From Isoetes taiwanensis (taxonomy: Eukaryota; Streptophyta; Lycopodiopsida; Isoetales; Isoetaceae): 64,000 bases of DNA. The notes below the pieces were generated by a model. It made no database searches and was not told the DNA's origin. It saw nothing but the letters and a program-made list of their open reading frames with translations. Positions 47,798 to 59,955 of this stretch are shown in pieces. How positions within the stretch are numbered: the stretch's first letter is position 1; each line of letters opens with the position of its first letter. The stretch is from NCBI GenBank assembly GCA_021234155.1, contig JAJEKV010000018.1:21752746-21816745 (forward strand). The letters run 5' to 3'. A program made the translations under genes and the position numbers.

Positions 47798-49644
47798 CTA
47801 GGAACAGTGCCCAGCGTTGCTGGGCATAAGCTGAGAACCTGTAAATGATATACTATAGTAATGAGAGAAGAGAACATAATAACCCAAACATACTCCATTG
47901 TTAAAGTATTCGACATCGTTTCTCTTTCCCTTTGACATTTGCTCTACCCCGCTTTCACCCTTTTTTTTTTTTTTTTCTTTTCCTCCCTTTTTCTACATGT
48001 TGCCCATTTTGTTTTTCTTTTTCTGTTATTTTCCTTAAACATTTCCTTATCTTCTTTCCGTTTTTTCCTTTTTTCACGCCTTTCCCAACCCTTTCCCTCT
48101 TTCCATTTTTGGCGTGGTCTTTTCCCTTTCCTTCCTCACTCCCCGTTCATTTCCTTTTGACTTTCCTCTTTCCCATGCCCTTTTCAACACATTCTTCCTC
48201 TTACTGTTTTTCTTGTACACCTTTTCCTCTTTTCCACACCCTTTCCCCATTCTTTTTGTCCTTTCCCTTTTTCCATTGTTTTTCTTCTTCCCTCTTCCCC
48301 TTTTAACCCTTTAGCTCATCCCCTTACTCCATTGTTAAAGTATTTGACACCGTTTCTCTTTTCCTTTGTCATTTGCTCTACCCTGCTTTCACCCTCTTTT
48401 CTTTTTTCTTTAACTCCTTTTCTGTACACATTACCCATTTTCTTTTTCCTTTTTTCTTATTTTCCTTAAACATTTCCTTATCTTCTTTCCTTTTTTTTTC
48501 CTTTTTCACGTCCTTTTTCACTTTCCTTTTTTTCTGATGAACTTTTTTCTCTCCTTGCCCGACCTTTTCCCTCTTTCCATTTTTGGCGTGCTCTTTTTCC
48601 TTTTCTTCCCCATGCCCCCTTCATTTCCTTTTGACTTTCCTCTTTCCTATGCCCTTTTCAACACGTTCTTTCTCTTACCCTTTTTCCTGTACCATTTTTC
48701 CTCTTTTCTGCACCCTTTCCCCACTCTTTTTTTCCTTTCTCTTTTTCCATTGTTATCTTTCTTCCCTCTTCCCTTTTATTTACCCTTTAGCTCATCCCCT
48801 TTTCCCCTTCCCTTTTCCCAGTTCCCTCTTCACTGTGCCCTTTCCTCCTTCCCTATTCCCACTTCTCTCTTCCCTTTTTCCTCAGGCCCTTTTTTCCGAA
48901 TTCCCTTTCATCCTCCTCTCCTTCGCTTTTCTTTTGCCTTCCCTTTTCCCTTTTTCCATTTCCCTCTTTCTGTCCTTTTTATGTTCCCCTTTTTCTTTCT
49001 TTCGTACCCTTTTCCCTTCCCTTTTCTCCTGAACTTTTCTTTTCCCTTTCCCTCTGATTTTCTCTTTTCCTTTTCCCATGTCATTGTTTCCTTACCTTTT
49101 TCTCTTTCCTCACCCTTTCCCTCTTCTACTTTTTCCTATGCCCTCTTTTCCCTGCATTTTCTCATGCTTTTTTGCTTCTTTTATCCCTTGCTTCACCCTT
49201 TCTATCTTTCCCCTTTTCATATGCCCTTTTCCCTCTCCCTTTTCCCCTTTCTCTCTTTCTTTTTTATCATGTCCTTTTTCTCAGGTTCCCTTTCCCCTTT
49301 CCTATCTCCTTTTCTTTTTCCTTTGCCTTTCCGCATGCCCTTTTTCACTTCTCTTCTCTCCACCCTTTTCCTATTTACCTTTTTCCCTTCTCTTTTTTTT
49401 TTTCCCATCCTTTCCCTCTTTGCCTTTTTCCCTTTCTCTTTTTTTTTTTTTCCTTTTCCTCTTGCCTTTTCTCCCTTCACATTCTGCATTTTCTTCTTCC
49501 TTTTCCTTTTGCTCCCCTTTTTTTTCCCTTTTCTCGTAAGAGATTTAAGCTTTATGAATCATGGTGGTTGGAAGCTGTGCAATAAAGATCTCATCCATTC
49601 AAATTAGGGCTTGATATAACACGCTAAAACATTATAATATAAGA
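47798..49644 (-). mobile_element. Non-autonomous Helitron, 1,847 bp, minus strand
   Basis: Read on the minus strand it starts TCTTATATTATAATG after an A and ends in a perfect hairpin, TGCCCAGCAACGCTGGGCA, then CTGTTC and CTAG before a T. This fits the Helitron rules: 5' TC, 3' CTRR, hairpin near the 3' end, insertion between A and T without duplication. The boundaries are supported by the uninterrupted paralogue at 12143-12600, which aligns across the junction, and by the length arithmetic. No Rep/helicase is encoded. Its cargo is a pyrimidine-rich tract. Confidence 0.8.
47891..49545. repeat. 1.6-kb polypyrimidine tract with 435-bp tandem duplication
   Basis: The plus strand is overwhelmingly C and T (CCCTTTTCC-like text). 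Two successive blocks both begin TACTCCATTGTTAAAGTATT (47891 and 48326) and stay aligned for about 435-480 bp through landmarks such as CATTTGCTCTACCC, TTCCTTAAACATTTCCTTA, TTTTTGGCGTG and CCCTTTAGCTCATCCCCTT. The rest, to 49545, is a more diverged continuation. The long plus-strand F/P/L/S open frame (48537-49607) and K/E/G frames on the minus strand are products of this composition. Confidence 0.9.
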
Positions 49645-49912
49645 TTCCCTGAAATCTTATAGTAACAAATCTTGTTATACAGTATAACAAATTTTATACA
49701 TCCATACCCCACAAACGAGGAACTTTGTGTACGATGTAGATTAAGGAATAAGAAGTGAATATGCCTATCCAACAGCTCTCGTTGCCCGGAGTCACCCCCC
49801 GTGTGAATATGCACCCAAACAAAAGGGGGTTTAAGGGGGAATTTAATTTTAAACATGTTTAATGTAATAGTTTGTGTTAATTAATGTTAATAGTAGTTAT
49901 GTTGGTTGTTAT

Positions 49913-50629
49913 GTTGGTCAAACTCAATGTTCCACATCAGCTTTATGCGTATTTTTATACGAACACCCCCCACTAACCATTCTAAATCATATGTAATATT
50001 TATACCTGAATATTGATTTGGTAACGTTACATTAGACAATAATACCAAAATTTCAACACGCCCATTAGGCATACATTAAATATACATAAACTTGTGTATT
50101 CTTAGAATCAAGCTGATAACCAATTTAAATACATATAAAAGGCAACTCGATATAAGGGATATGACCTATGAACCAGATTGAACATTGAGGAGAGTAATGT
50201 ACATGTCAAGAATAAAATGTTTGTGAGAAATCTTAAAATCATCAATAGACATTTACCACACTTGCTCTTCTACATGGTTTGAGGAATTTAGAATGGCTTT
50301 ATGCAAAAGAATAACTACAACTTATCTTCTCGTGTATGTACTTGGTAGGAAGTTCCAGTTGGATAGTTGGATACTGACCATGAAAACCTCCAATATATTA
50401 GGATGTAACCACTCCTCAATTTGAGGCAAAGTAATCTATAAGGAGAGAAGTTAAACATGGTTGCAAACCACTTTTGCGATGGCCTTTAGACACAAGAGTG
50501 CATTGTAACGCCACTTCGGCCTTAGCTAGTGAATTTTGCAAGAAGATTGAAGCCGCCTTTCAAGCCTTGAATTTAAGGATATATGAATTAGTCTTTGCAA
50601 GGAGGCAAGGACGGACAAAGAAAGGGAGA
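49913..50629. other. Intergenic, no feature recognised
   Basis: AT-rich; no coding or element signal. Confidence 0.4.
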
Positions 50630-50990
50630 TCTTCAAATATTTAAAAAAGAAAGAATTTCTATATCATAAGGATAAATTATGCATACCAGAATCATCAGGG
50701 ATATGAAGGTTAATTCTCCACACGCATAATAGCCCAATTGCTGGCTATACAAAATTCATGAAAACCTACTTTAAAATTAGAAGTAGTTACTTTTGTCCGG
50801 GCATGAAGAAGCATATAGCAATGTACATTCAAGAGTGGCAAATATGTCAGCAGACAAAAGCAGATCAACTCCGAATTCCAAGAGCTTTGGAACCCTTGGA
50901 TGTGCCAAATCCCCATAGGAAGTTAAGCATGGACTTCATAACTGGCTTTTCAAGAACGGCAAGGGGCCATGATGCTTAATGGTAGTGGTC
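50630..50990 (+). mobile_element. Gypsy integrase fragment
   Basis: Plus-strand coding homology to the integrase N-terminus of Ty3/gypsy elements: a LCIPES segment, then HNSPIAGYTKFMKTYFKIRS and a zinc-binding stretch ending WQICQQTKADQ, then the start of the core with PHRKLSMDFITGFSRTARGHD. The HTH-like H..H and C..C residues are partly visible (a TAG interrupts near 50708). It ends abruptly where minus-strand copia sequence begins. Confidence 0.8.
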
Positions 50991-50994
50991 TCCC

Positions 50995-53965
50995 CCATGT
51001 CCTTCATATTGAACTCGGAGGACAATTGCGCCTTTACTTGATTCAAAGAACTCATAGCATTGGCAATTAAGATACAATCGTCCACATAGAGAGACAAATA
51101 AACAAAGGAATTACCAAGAGCGAGGTGATACACATTGGGATCAGCTTTATTACTTTGAAAACCAAGCTGGACCAGGAAGGTGTTAATATGAACAAACCAA
51201 GCTCGAGGTGATTGGCGTAATCCATAAAGTGCTTTCCTCAACCGACACACCAAATGCTCATGTCCTGGTGCAATATAACATTCGGGTTGGGAAACATAGA
51301 CTTTCTCTTGAAGAATACTATGCAAGAAGGCTATTTGCACATCCACTTGATGTACTGCCAAATTAAATGTGAGTTGCAATTGCCAAGAGAGTTCTTATGG
51401 AGGACACTCGAACTACTGGAGAGAAGGTTTCAGTGAAGTCAATAGCAGCAATTTGAGAAAAGCCACGCGCTACAAATCTGGCTTTATATCATTGAATTTG
51501 ACCTGCAGCATCTCTCTTAACCTTGAACAACCACTTTATGCTTACCACTTGATGCACCTGAGATAATGGAACAAGCTCCCAAGTTTGGTTCACATTGAGG
51601 GGTTCTTGAACATGAGTGGGGGCAGCAACGAAAAGTCCTCTAGCATGCTTATGAGATCTAGAACTAGAAGATTGGGCTTCAATAGCTTTGTGACTAATAG
51701 CGCACACATTTAGATCGAGTTACTCCATGACGAGGCTTCACACTTCCATCCAGAGTAGGCGCGATTGTTCTAAAAGGTCTTGTAACACTTGCATAAGTAC
51801 TTAGATGTTGGATTACCTGTCCAAGATCTTCAATATCAGTAATATCAAGAGAAGAGATGGCTGCTCCATCAGACAATAGAGTAGAAGATGATGTTGGGGC
51901 TGTTGGGGCAACTATCCCGTCTTTCATCTTGAGAGTCAGAACACCAGTCATCCAATAAATCAATATCAAGAAATTGTCTTTCCATGATTGCTGTACTTGC
52001 TTCCCTTAAAATAAATGCTCATTAAAGGCAACATCACGACTAATTGGTTGCAAAAGAAAACAACCAATAAACCTTGGACTCGCTAGAATATCCCACATGC
52101 ATATACTTCTTACTTTTCATGTAGAGCTTTTTTCTCTTAGCATCTGGGATTTGGGCATCGGCAATGCAACCAAATATGTGCAAATGACTAATAGAAGAGC
52201 GGTCATTACTGCTTCATCCATAATTTATGAGGTAGACTAGTATGGTTGAGCATGGTTCTAGTAGTTTCCAATAAAGTTCTATTCATTCTCTCGGCGACTC
52301 CATTCTGATGAGGGGTATAAGGGATGGTCAATTGATGATGAATACCCAAGTCTTTAGAATAATTCTTAAAGTTTCGTATCGTCCATCACTGCGCAGCATC
52401 CAGAAATAGCAGCCAGTTTGATGTTCCACTTGAGCATGAAATTTCCGGAATGCGTCAAAGACTTCAGATTTTATGGTAAATCTAAAGAAATCGTCAATGA
52501 AGGTCAGCATATATTTCTTATTTCCAATGGACATCGTCTGCATGGGCCCGCATACATCAGAATAAATCAATTCCAGCACATGCTCCGCTCTTGTGCCTCC
52601 TCCTATTGGAAAAGATTGTCTTCGTTGTTTGCCCATAACACAAGCCTCACAAAACTCCAAATTAGTATCATTCAAATAAGGGAGATCAGCAACCATATGT
52701 TCTCGTAAGAGTATGTAAGGCTTGGGGATGTGGATGTCCAAACCGTTCATGCCAAAGTCTCAAGGTGGATGCCTCCTGATTAACAATCAAGGCTCCAAGG
52801 GGTTGTTGTGTGCAAGCATACAGCTGATATAAACCATCCATACGAGTGCCATTTGCCAGAACTTCACCTAACTCATCATAAATCATGCATTTGTTATGTG
52901 TAAATAAGACTTGCATTCCCGCTTCTGCAATCTTGCAGGCGGATAGTAGGATATGGGTCGGGACATAGTGTACATTATGAATAGCACGGACATATCCTCC
53001 CAATTGTACCATTATATTCCCTTTCCCCTCAATTCTATGGGCAGAGTTATCCCCAACATCAACACAAGACTCCATGGTGTCAAAGAGTTCCCAAAAGGGG
53101 GTCATATAGAGAGATGCACCCGAATCCAACCAAATATATTTATTTGAATGTTGAATAGACTCGAAATCTTGAAGATTAAGCACCGCGAAAATTTTTGGAA
53201 GGAGGACTTCGAATATTATTGGATGGTCGCGTTCTGCACTCTTGCGCATGATGTCCGGGCTTGCCACAGTTAAACAGGGCCCCTTTCTTTCCCTAGGCGA
53301 GCTTGAAGTGGCTCTTCGGTTCATGAATGGAGGGCGCTAGAAAATTGGGGGCGTCGATAATTGGGACCAAAGCTCCTACTGGTTTCTCTCCCTCTTCCTT
53401 GGGCAACAAAGGCGGAATTCTTCACACTGCCTTCCCCCTTAAGCTTCCTTTCTTCTTCTAAGAGGGCTGCCATCAAAGCCTCCATAGATTGATTGGGAAT
53501 ATTTGTCAAAGTGGTGACTGCTGCATTAAAGTCTGATGCTAGCCCCTTTAAGAGAATGGCCATCTGGTCTTCAATAGAGACGACGGCCTTCATTGTAGCC
53601 AATTGCAGCACCAAACTTCGAATTCTGCTCAGGTATTCTGCTATAGACTCAACAGAATTCATTTTTAAGTCAAAGAATTGTTGTTTCAATGAGAGTTCAC
53701 AAATTTTTCCAGAACTGCCAAATGCTTTGACTAATGCCTCCCAATTCTCCTTTGTTGTAACTAATAAGTCAATTAAATGAACATATTCTTCCCAAGAAGC
53801 CAACCCAATGGTGGTTACAGCCATTCTGTCAATTTTTTGTGGGTCATTGGGCTTTGCTTTTGTGCCATCTACTACCGGCCAAGTTGCTTCTCGCATGAGT
53901 ATCTTATCTTTTATTTTGGGATAGGGTTGGGAACCGTGCCCGGAACGCCGCATGTAACGCCGCAT
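50995..53965 (-). mobile_element. Ty1/copia element, decayed and truncated
   Basis: In minus-strand order: gag of the UBN2 type (53965-53321, with ENWEALVKAFGSSGK and SLKQQFFDLKM); a zinc knuckle shifted out of frame near 53270; protease with WLDSGASLYMTPF (about 53120); integrase with HERFGHPHPQALHTL, CEACVMGKQRRQSFP and YSDVCGP (52750-52328); then RT with VDVQIAFLHSILQEKVYVSQ, KALYGLRQSPRAWF and LYVDDCILIA (51379-50995). It lacks the rest of RT, RNase H and both LTRs. Several frameshifts and stops. Typical order confirms copia (integrase before RT). Confidence 0.9.
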
Positions 53966-53975
53966 GCGGCGTTCC
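53942..53975. repeat. GC-rich perfect palindrome
   Basis: GGAACGCCGCATG (53942-53954) and CATGCGGCGTTCC (53963-53975) are exact inverted copies, and AACGCCGCATGCGGCGTT within is itself a perfect 18-bp palindrome. It sits at the upstream limit of recognisable copia gag. Confidence 0.85.
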
Positions 53976-54133
53976 CTTTCAGTATGCGTTCCCCCTTTGC
54001 GGGACGCTGGTTGCCGGCATTTATCGCCGATTTTGAATCGATCACCTCTTGGTTGGATTTTCCATAGAAAATAGACAAAGACAAAAAGAGGCTCCTCCAG
54101 TAAGATCTGAATCTTGAATCAGCCGAGCTTTTG

Positions 54134-56881
54134 TGTGACGAGCCTGCCGAGTTGACCCTCTAGGCAACTCGGGATCTTGTCAATACTGTGCTAATTCTAG
54201 GTTGGTGTGGCAAACAATTGGATATGGTGAAGAATTGAATCTTCCTCTTGCACAGTTGAATTGACACGCTCAAAACTCAATAAGCAAATATTTATGATCT
54301 CAATATAATCAGATAACATTAACATCCAAAGAATCCATATTCTCAACAAATATAATATCTAATTGTGTACAATTCAACCCAGGAGCTTCGCTCAACCATG
54401 ATCCTCACCAGACCATTTGCCATCCCTTGCTTATTCACTTCGCACATGCACTCACCGGGTTAGTCCTCGTGACTAAGTGGGGATCCCTGGCTGCCACTGC
54501 ATGCATGGAATACTCTGGAAATCTCGGATAAGCATAAACACAGACGAAAAATCCTACGTGAGTACAGTGCTAAGACAATGACAACATAATCCAAAGAAAT
54601 ATCAACATGAACATCAAAAGCAAGACATAGTTAAAAATATCAAACCATCATGACACATAGCTCGGGACAATGGGAAGCTCACCCGGCCTACATGCGAGGC
54701 CCCGTTAGCATGAGAGAAATGCCCCCCAGCTCATTATTCCGAGCCCGGATTATGAGTTGGTGGGGTGAACCTCAGATCGATACCTTCTTCCCCTACCCAC
54801 GCCCGGGCGCTGGAGGACCTCTTACCATGGAGTTCACAAGAGTTGACTGACGTAGCAATCCCGGCCAGGAGAACTAACGCCCGGTGTCATAGAGCACAAT
54901 AACCACAGAGAATCACAGATGAACATAAGCATGCCTGAGACAACCTAGGCCCAGAACCTAGAAGTCCCAGCCGGAGGAGGTTCCAAGAGACATAATCAAA
55001 TACCAAGACAACAAGTGGAACAATGCAAAGACCATGACATGTGCGTTCATTAGAGAGTTTACTATAAATGTGCCTAGATCATACTGCTGCTGATGTTGCC
55101 CAAGCTGCCCAAGTTGAAGTAGCTAGGTTACTGATGAAGATAATGATTGCAATCCAAACACGTCGAGGAAGCCATAAGCCTAATTATCATTGATGTAGCT
55201 ACGACAAGGAAAGATGCTACCAATCCACAAAATGCAAACCTTACCATTCTCCTATGAGGATAATCCATTAGCTATGATGCCTCTCATAAAATATAGCTCA
55301 ACAACTTAAAAACTTACAGTTATACACTTAGACTTACAGTGCTCCATACCATAGCCTCATCTAGACACTCCATATACCTCATATTTCTCTCTCTCGGCCC
55401 CAACTTCAGTTGATCTCCAAGTTTAATTTATTGTTAGCTAAGGTTTTTAATATTTCAATTAAAACCCACCTTCCTTAGCTAAGGGATTTATTAATGCGTC
55501 TAATGTAAAACTCAAAATTCGTCCTCTTTTCGGCTTAAAATCTCTAAGGTCTCGTGACCAGAATCTGCATATAATATCTGTCAACTGATCCCTAGACTGA
55601 ATCCCATCTCCAAGAGCCAAGAAATACCAATTTTCAAGGGTTATAGACTTTTGAATCTTAGAATTACATCTTATTCCGTATTATGCATTATTTTTCATGA
55701 AAAAACCAGTTCTTACATATCTTCGTCTCTTTGTTTTACCCAAGCTTGCCTTCACTTACTCGATGGATGGCTTGCTAGATCCCAACACCTTATACTTTCA
55801 TGTTCCCTTTCTTATCTTTATGTATCCTAAAAATAACAACTTGTTACAAGCACCAATTAACAAATTCAAATATAGACAATTACAAACAAAGAAGACCACA
55901 AAAGTTACAGCAGAAAAACAAAGAGAAACAAAGAGAGAACTCGGCCTCTTTTGGCTATGATTTTGGGCATGGATTCTCTCTATACCAGTGACCCACAGGG
56001 AAATCGGCCTGTTCCAGCCCCAAATCGACCTGACCCAAGTGGTTTCCAATCAAAAATCATCCAGCAGCAACAAATAGATTGGGCTTCTGAAACAGATCCG
56101 GCAGCCCCCAATCTTGATCAAAACCTCCATAATCAGGTTCGTTATTGCTGCTAAAGCCTATCCTGATAGACACATAAGAGATTCACATCATTTTATGGCA
56201 ATTCTAAGTCATTCTGGGCTGTTTTTTTTGGGCTGCTGTCACCATCCAACAACTATTTCCAGCTCTAATTTCAGCCAAACAACTATTGCTTCTCCAATTT
56301 CGGCCCTTTAGCAAGCCAAATCGATGTGTTCCAGGTCATTACCAAGAGTCTCAAGAGGATCCGGTTCCACATGTGACGATTTTGTTGCAGAATGTAACCC
56401 TTAGTGCAGCCCATAGTTTTCCAATTAGGATTAATTCAGACCTCCTTTAAACCTTATCCTAATACTTCTTATATCCACAAACACCTCCTAAACACCTCCT
56501 GATTGCTTACTCTGATGGAAAACCTCTCAATCACAGCTCTTACCATATGCAATTTAACTCTTAGCAGACTATGCAAGCCTCAATTGAATCCTTAGAATTC
56601 AAAACCCCACCTGATAAGAGAAGATTTGGTGCAGTTCCGTTCTCCGTCTCCAACTTTGATAAGCTCCAATGCTTCTCTGCTTTGATGCTCCCAAATAGCC
56701 TTCTCTTGCAAAGAGCTTCACGTACCACCAAAAGCCCTCTTTCCAATATTGCCTTATTTTGTAAACCCTTTGTTTACATGAGCCCATGCTGCATGCATGC
56801 CACAAGTACATATAGTACAACCCATATACGTACCATACACAAATGCGTATACTGAACCATTAAGTGGCCAGGTCCGTTACA
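54134..56881 (-). repeat. 3' LTR of the giant-LTR element
   Basis: Left copy of the LTR, 3' in sense orientation. Its plus-strand start contains an 8-bp hairpin, CCGAGTTG (54147-54154) with CAACTCGG (54165-54172). Short open frames inside (55697-55960, 56571-56855) recur in the other LTR and match no family; they are not genes. Confidence 0.9.
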
Positions 56882-57192
56882 GTCTCCCCTTCTAAAAATT
56901 AACCCATGTCCTCATGGGTCGATCACAGATCTTAGCAGCACTTGTCAAATCCTCTAGAACTATCATGATCATATATACACCAAATCTATACAAGGAAAGC
57001 TGTACCTCTACATCGTCGAAAGCTACTTCTGATGCTTACATGGGGAATTCTTGCTTAGCACCTTCATATGCTAACCCCCTCTAGATACTGCTCCTCCCTC
57101 TGAGGATACCATCTGCCGATGTCTCTGAAAGAGAAAAACCATTAGCATCACAATGCCACAACCAAACAAGCCAACTCCCAAAGATCCAACAC

Positions 57193-57204
57193 GCTCTGAT
57201 ACCA
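57193..57204 (-). other. Primer-binding site, tRNA-iMet type
   Basis: TGGTATCAGAGC on the minus strand, the standard 12-nt complement of the initiator-Met tRNA 3' end used by many plant LTR elements. It is three bases inside the LTR boundary, as expected. Confidence 0.9.
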
Positions 57205-57207
57205 AAC

Positions 57208-59955
57208 TGTGACGAGCCTGCCGAGTTGACCCTCTAGGCAACTCGGGATCTTGTCAATACTGTGCTAATTCTAGGTTGGTGTGGCAAACAATTGGATATG
57301 GTGAAGAATTGAATCTTCCTCTTGCACAGTTGAATTGACACGCTCAAAACTCAATAAGCAAATATTTATGATCTCAATATAATCAGATAACATTAACATC
57401 CAAAGAATCCATATTCTCAACAAATATAATATCTAATTGTGTACAATTCAACCCAGGAGCTTCGCTCAACCATGATCCTCAGCTGCACCGCTGCCATCCC
57501 TTGCTTATTCACTGCACATGCACTCACTGGGGTTAGTCCTCGTGACTAAGTGGGGATCCCTGGCTGCCACTGCATGCATGGAATACTCTGGAAATCTCGG
57601 ATAAGCATAAACACAGACGAAAAATCCTACGTGAGTACAGTGCTAAGACAATGACAACATAATCCAAAGAAATATCAACATGAACATCAAAAGCAAGACA
57701 TAGTCAAAAATATCAAACCATCATGACACATAGCTCCGGGACAATGGGAAGCTCAGCCAGCCTACATGCAGGCCCTGTTAGCAGAGAAATGCCCGGCCAG
57801 CTCACATTCCGAGCCCCGTTGGCGGAGTTGGTGGGGTGAACCTCAGATCAAGATACCCTTCCCGCCCCACGCCCGGCGGAGGACCTCTTACCATGGAGTT
57901 CACAAGAGTTGACTGACGTAGCAATCCCGGCCAGGAGAACTAACGCCCGGTGTCATAGAGCACAATAACCACAGAGAATCACAGATGAACATAAGCATGC
58001 CGGAGCAACCTAGGCCACCGAACCTAGAAGTCCGACCCCGGAGGTTCCAAGAGACATAATCAAATACCAAGACAACAGTGGAACAATGCAAAGACCATGA
58101 CATGTGCGTTCATTAGAGAGTTTACTATAAATGTGCCTAGATCATACTGCTGCTGATGTTGCCCAAGCTGCCCAAGTTGAAGTAGCTAGGTTACTGATGA
58201 AGATAATGATTGCAATCCAAACACGTCGAGGAAGCCATAAGCCTAATTATCATTGATGTAGCTACGACAAGGAAAGATGCTACCAATCTACAAAATGCAA
58301 ACCTTACCATTCTCCTATGAGGATAATCCATTAGCTATGATGCCTCTCATAAAATATAGCTCAACAACTTAAAAACTTACAGTTATACACTTAGACTTAC
58401 AGTGCTCCATACCATAGCCTCATCTGGACACTCCATATACCTCATATTTCTCTCTCTCGGCCCCAACTTCAGTTGATCTCCAAGGTTCCACTCTTTAATT
58501 TATTGTTAGCTAAGGTTTTTAATATTTCAATTAAAAACCCACCTTCCTTAGCTAAGGGATTTATTAATGCGTCTAATGTAAAACTCAAAATTCGTCCTCT
58601 TTTCGGCTTAAAATCTCTAAGGTCTCGTGACCGAATCTGCATATAATATCTCATTAACTGATCCCTAGACTGAATCCCATCTCCAAGAGCCAAGAAATAC
58701 CAATTTTCAAGGGTTCTAGACTCTTGAATCTTAGAATTACATCTTATTCCGTATTATGCATTATTTTTCATGAAAAAAACCAGTTCTTACATATCTTCGT
58801 CTCTTTGTTTTACCCAAGCTTGCCTTCACTTACTCGATGGATGGCTTGCTAGATCCCAACACCTTATACTTTCATGTTCCCTTTCTTATCTTTATGTATC
58901 CTAAAAATAACAACTTGTTACAAGCACCAATTAACAAATTCAAATATAGACAATTACAAACAAAGAAGACCACAAAAGTTACAGCAGAAAAACAAAGAGA
59001 AACAAAGAGAGAACTCGGCCTCTTTTGGCTATGATTTTGGGCATGGATTCTCTCTATACCAGTGACCCACAGGGAAATCGGCCTGTTCCAGCCCCAAATC
59101 GACCTGACCCAAGTGGTTTCCAATCAAAAATCATCCAGCAGCAACAAATATCGATTGGGCTTCTGAAACAGATCCGGCAGCCCCCAATCTTGATCAAAAC
59201 CTCCATAATCAGGTTCGTTATTGCTGCTAAAGCCTATCCTGATAGACACATAAGAGATTCACATCATTTTATGGCAATTCTAAGTCATTCTGGGCTTTTT
59301 TTTGGGCTGCTGTCACCATCCAACAACTATTTCCAGCTCTAATTTCAGCCAAACAACTATTGCTTCTCCAATTTCGGCCCTTTAGCAAGCCAAATCGATG
59401 TGTTCCAGGTCATTACCAAGAGTCTCAAGAGGATCCGGTTCCACATGTGACGATTTTGTTGCAGAATGTAACCCTTAGTGCAGCCCATAGTTTTCCAATT
59501 AGGATTAATTCAGACCTCCTTTAAACCTTATCCTAATACTTCTTATATCCACAAACACCTCCTAAACACCTCCTGATTGCTTACTCTGATGGAAAACCTC
59601 TCAATCACAACTCTTACCATATGCAATTTAACTCTTAGCAGACTATGCAAGCCTCAATTGAATCCTTAGAATTCAAAACCCCACCTGATAAGAGAAGATT
59701 TGGTGCAGTTCCGTTCTCCCTCTCCAACTTTGATAAGCTCCAATGCTTCTCTGCTTTGATGCTCCCAAATAGCCTTCTCTTGCAAAGAGCTTCACGTACC
59801 ACCAAAAGCCCTCTTTCCAATATTGCCTTATTTTGTAAACCCTTTGTTTACATGAGCCCATGCTGCATGCATGCCACAAGTACATATAGTACAACCCATA
59901 TACGTACCATATACAAATGCGTATACTGAACCATTAAGTGGCCAGGTCCGTTACA
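57208..59955 (-). repeat. 5' LTR of the giant-LTR element
   Basis: Right copy of the LTR, adjacent to the primer-binding site. Same total length as the left copy despite many small indels. Differences cluster around 57480-57540, 57740-57890 and 58000-58040, in GC-rich text, while long stretches elsewhere are identical. Confidence 0.9.

Larger units (their letters stand above)
47613..49912. mobile_element. Fold-back element copy B, split by a Helitron
   Basis: Arms of 122 bp at 47613-47734 and 49791-49912 are inverted copies of each other with very few differences. They are homologous to the arms of copy A (12143-12600), in opposite overall orientation. The central sequence of copy A is found here in two halves, next to each arm. 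Total length is 2,300 bp; subtracting the nested 1,847-bp Helitron leaves 453 bp, close to the 458 bp of copy A. Confidence 0.85.

Noticed and set aside
48537-49607. A 356-codon plus-strand open frame and several overlapping frames in the pyrimidine tract
   Set aside because: The residues are almost only F, P, L and S because the DNA is C/T only, which lacks stop codons on that strand by composition. There is no domain and no start context.
55697-55960. Short open frames repeated in both LTRs considered as conserved genes
   Set aside because: They recur only because the LTRs are duplicates. None has a recognisable domain.
54134-59955. The 2.75-kb direct repeats considered as a segmental tandem duplication of host DNA
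   Set aside because: TG...CA ends, a 5-bp target duplication, a primer-binding site and a purine tract show they are LTRs.
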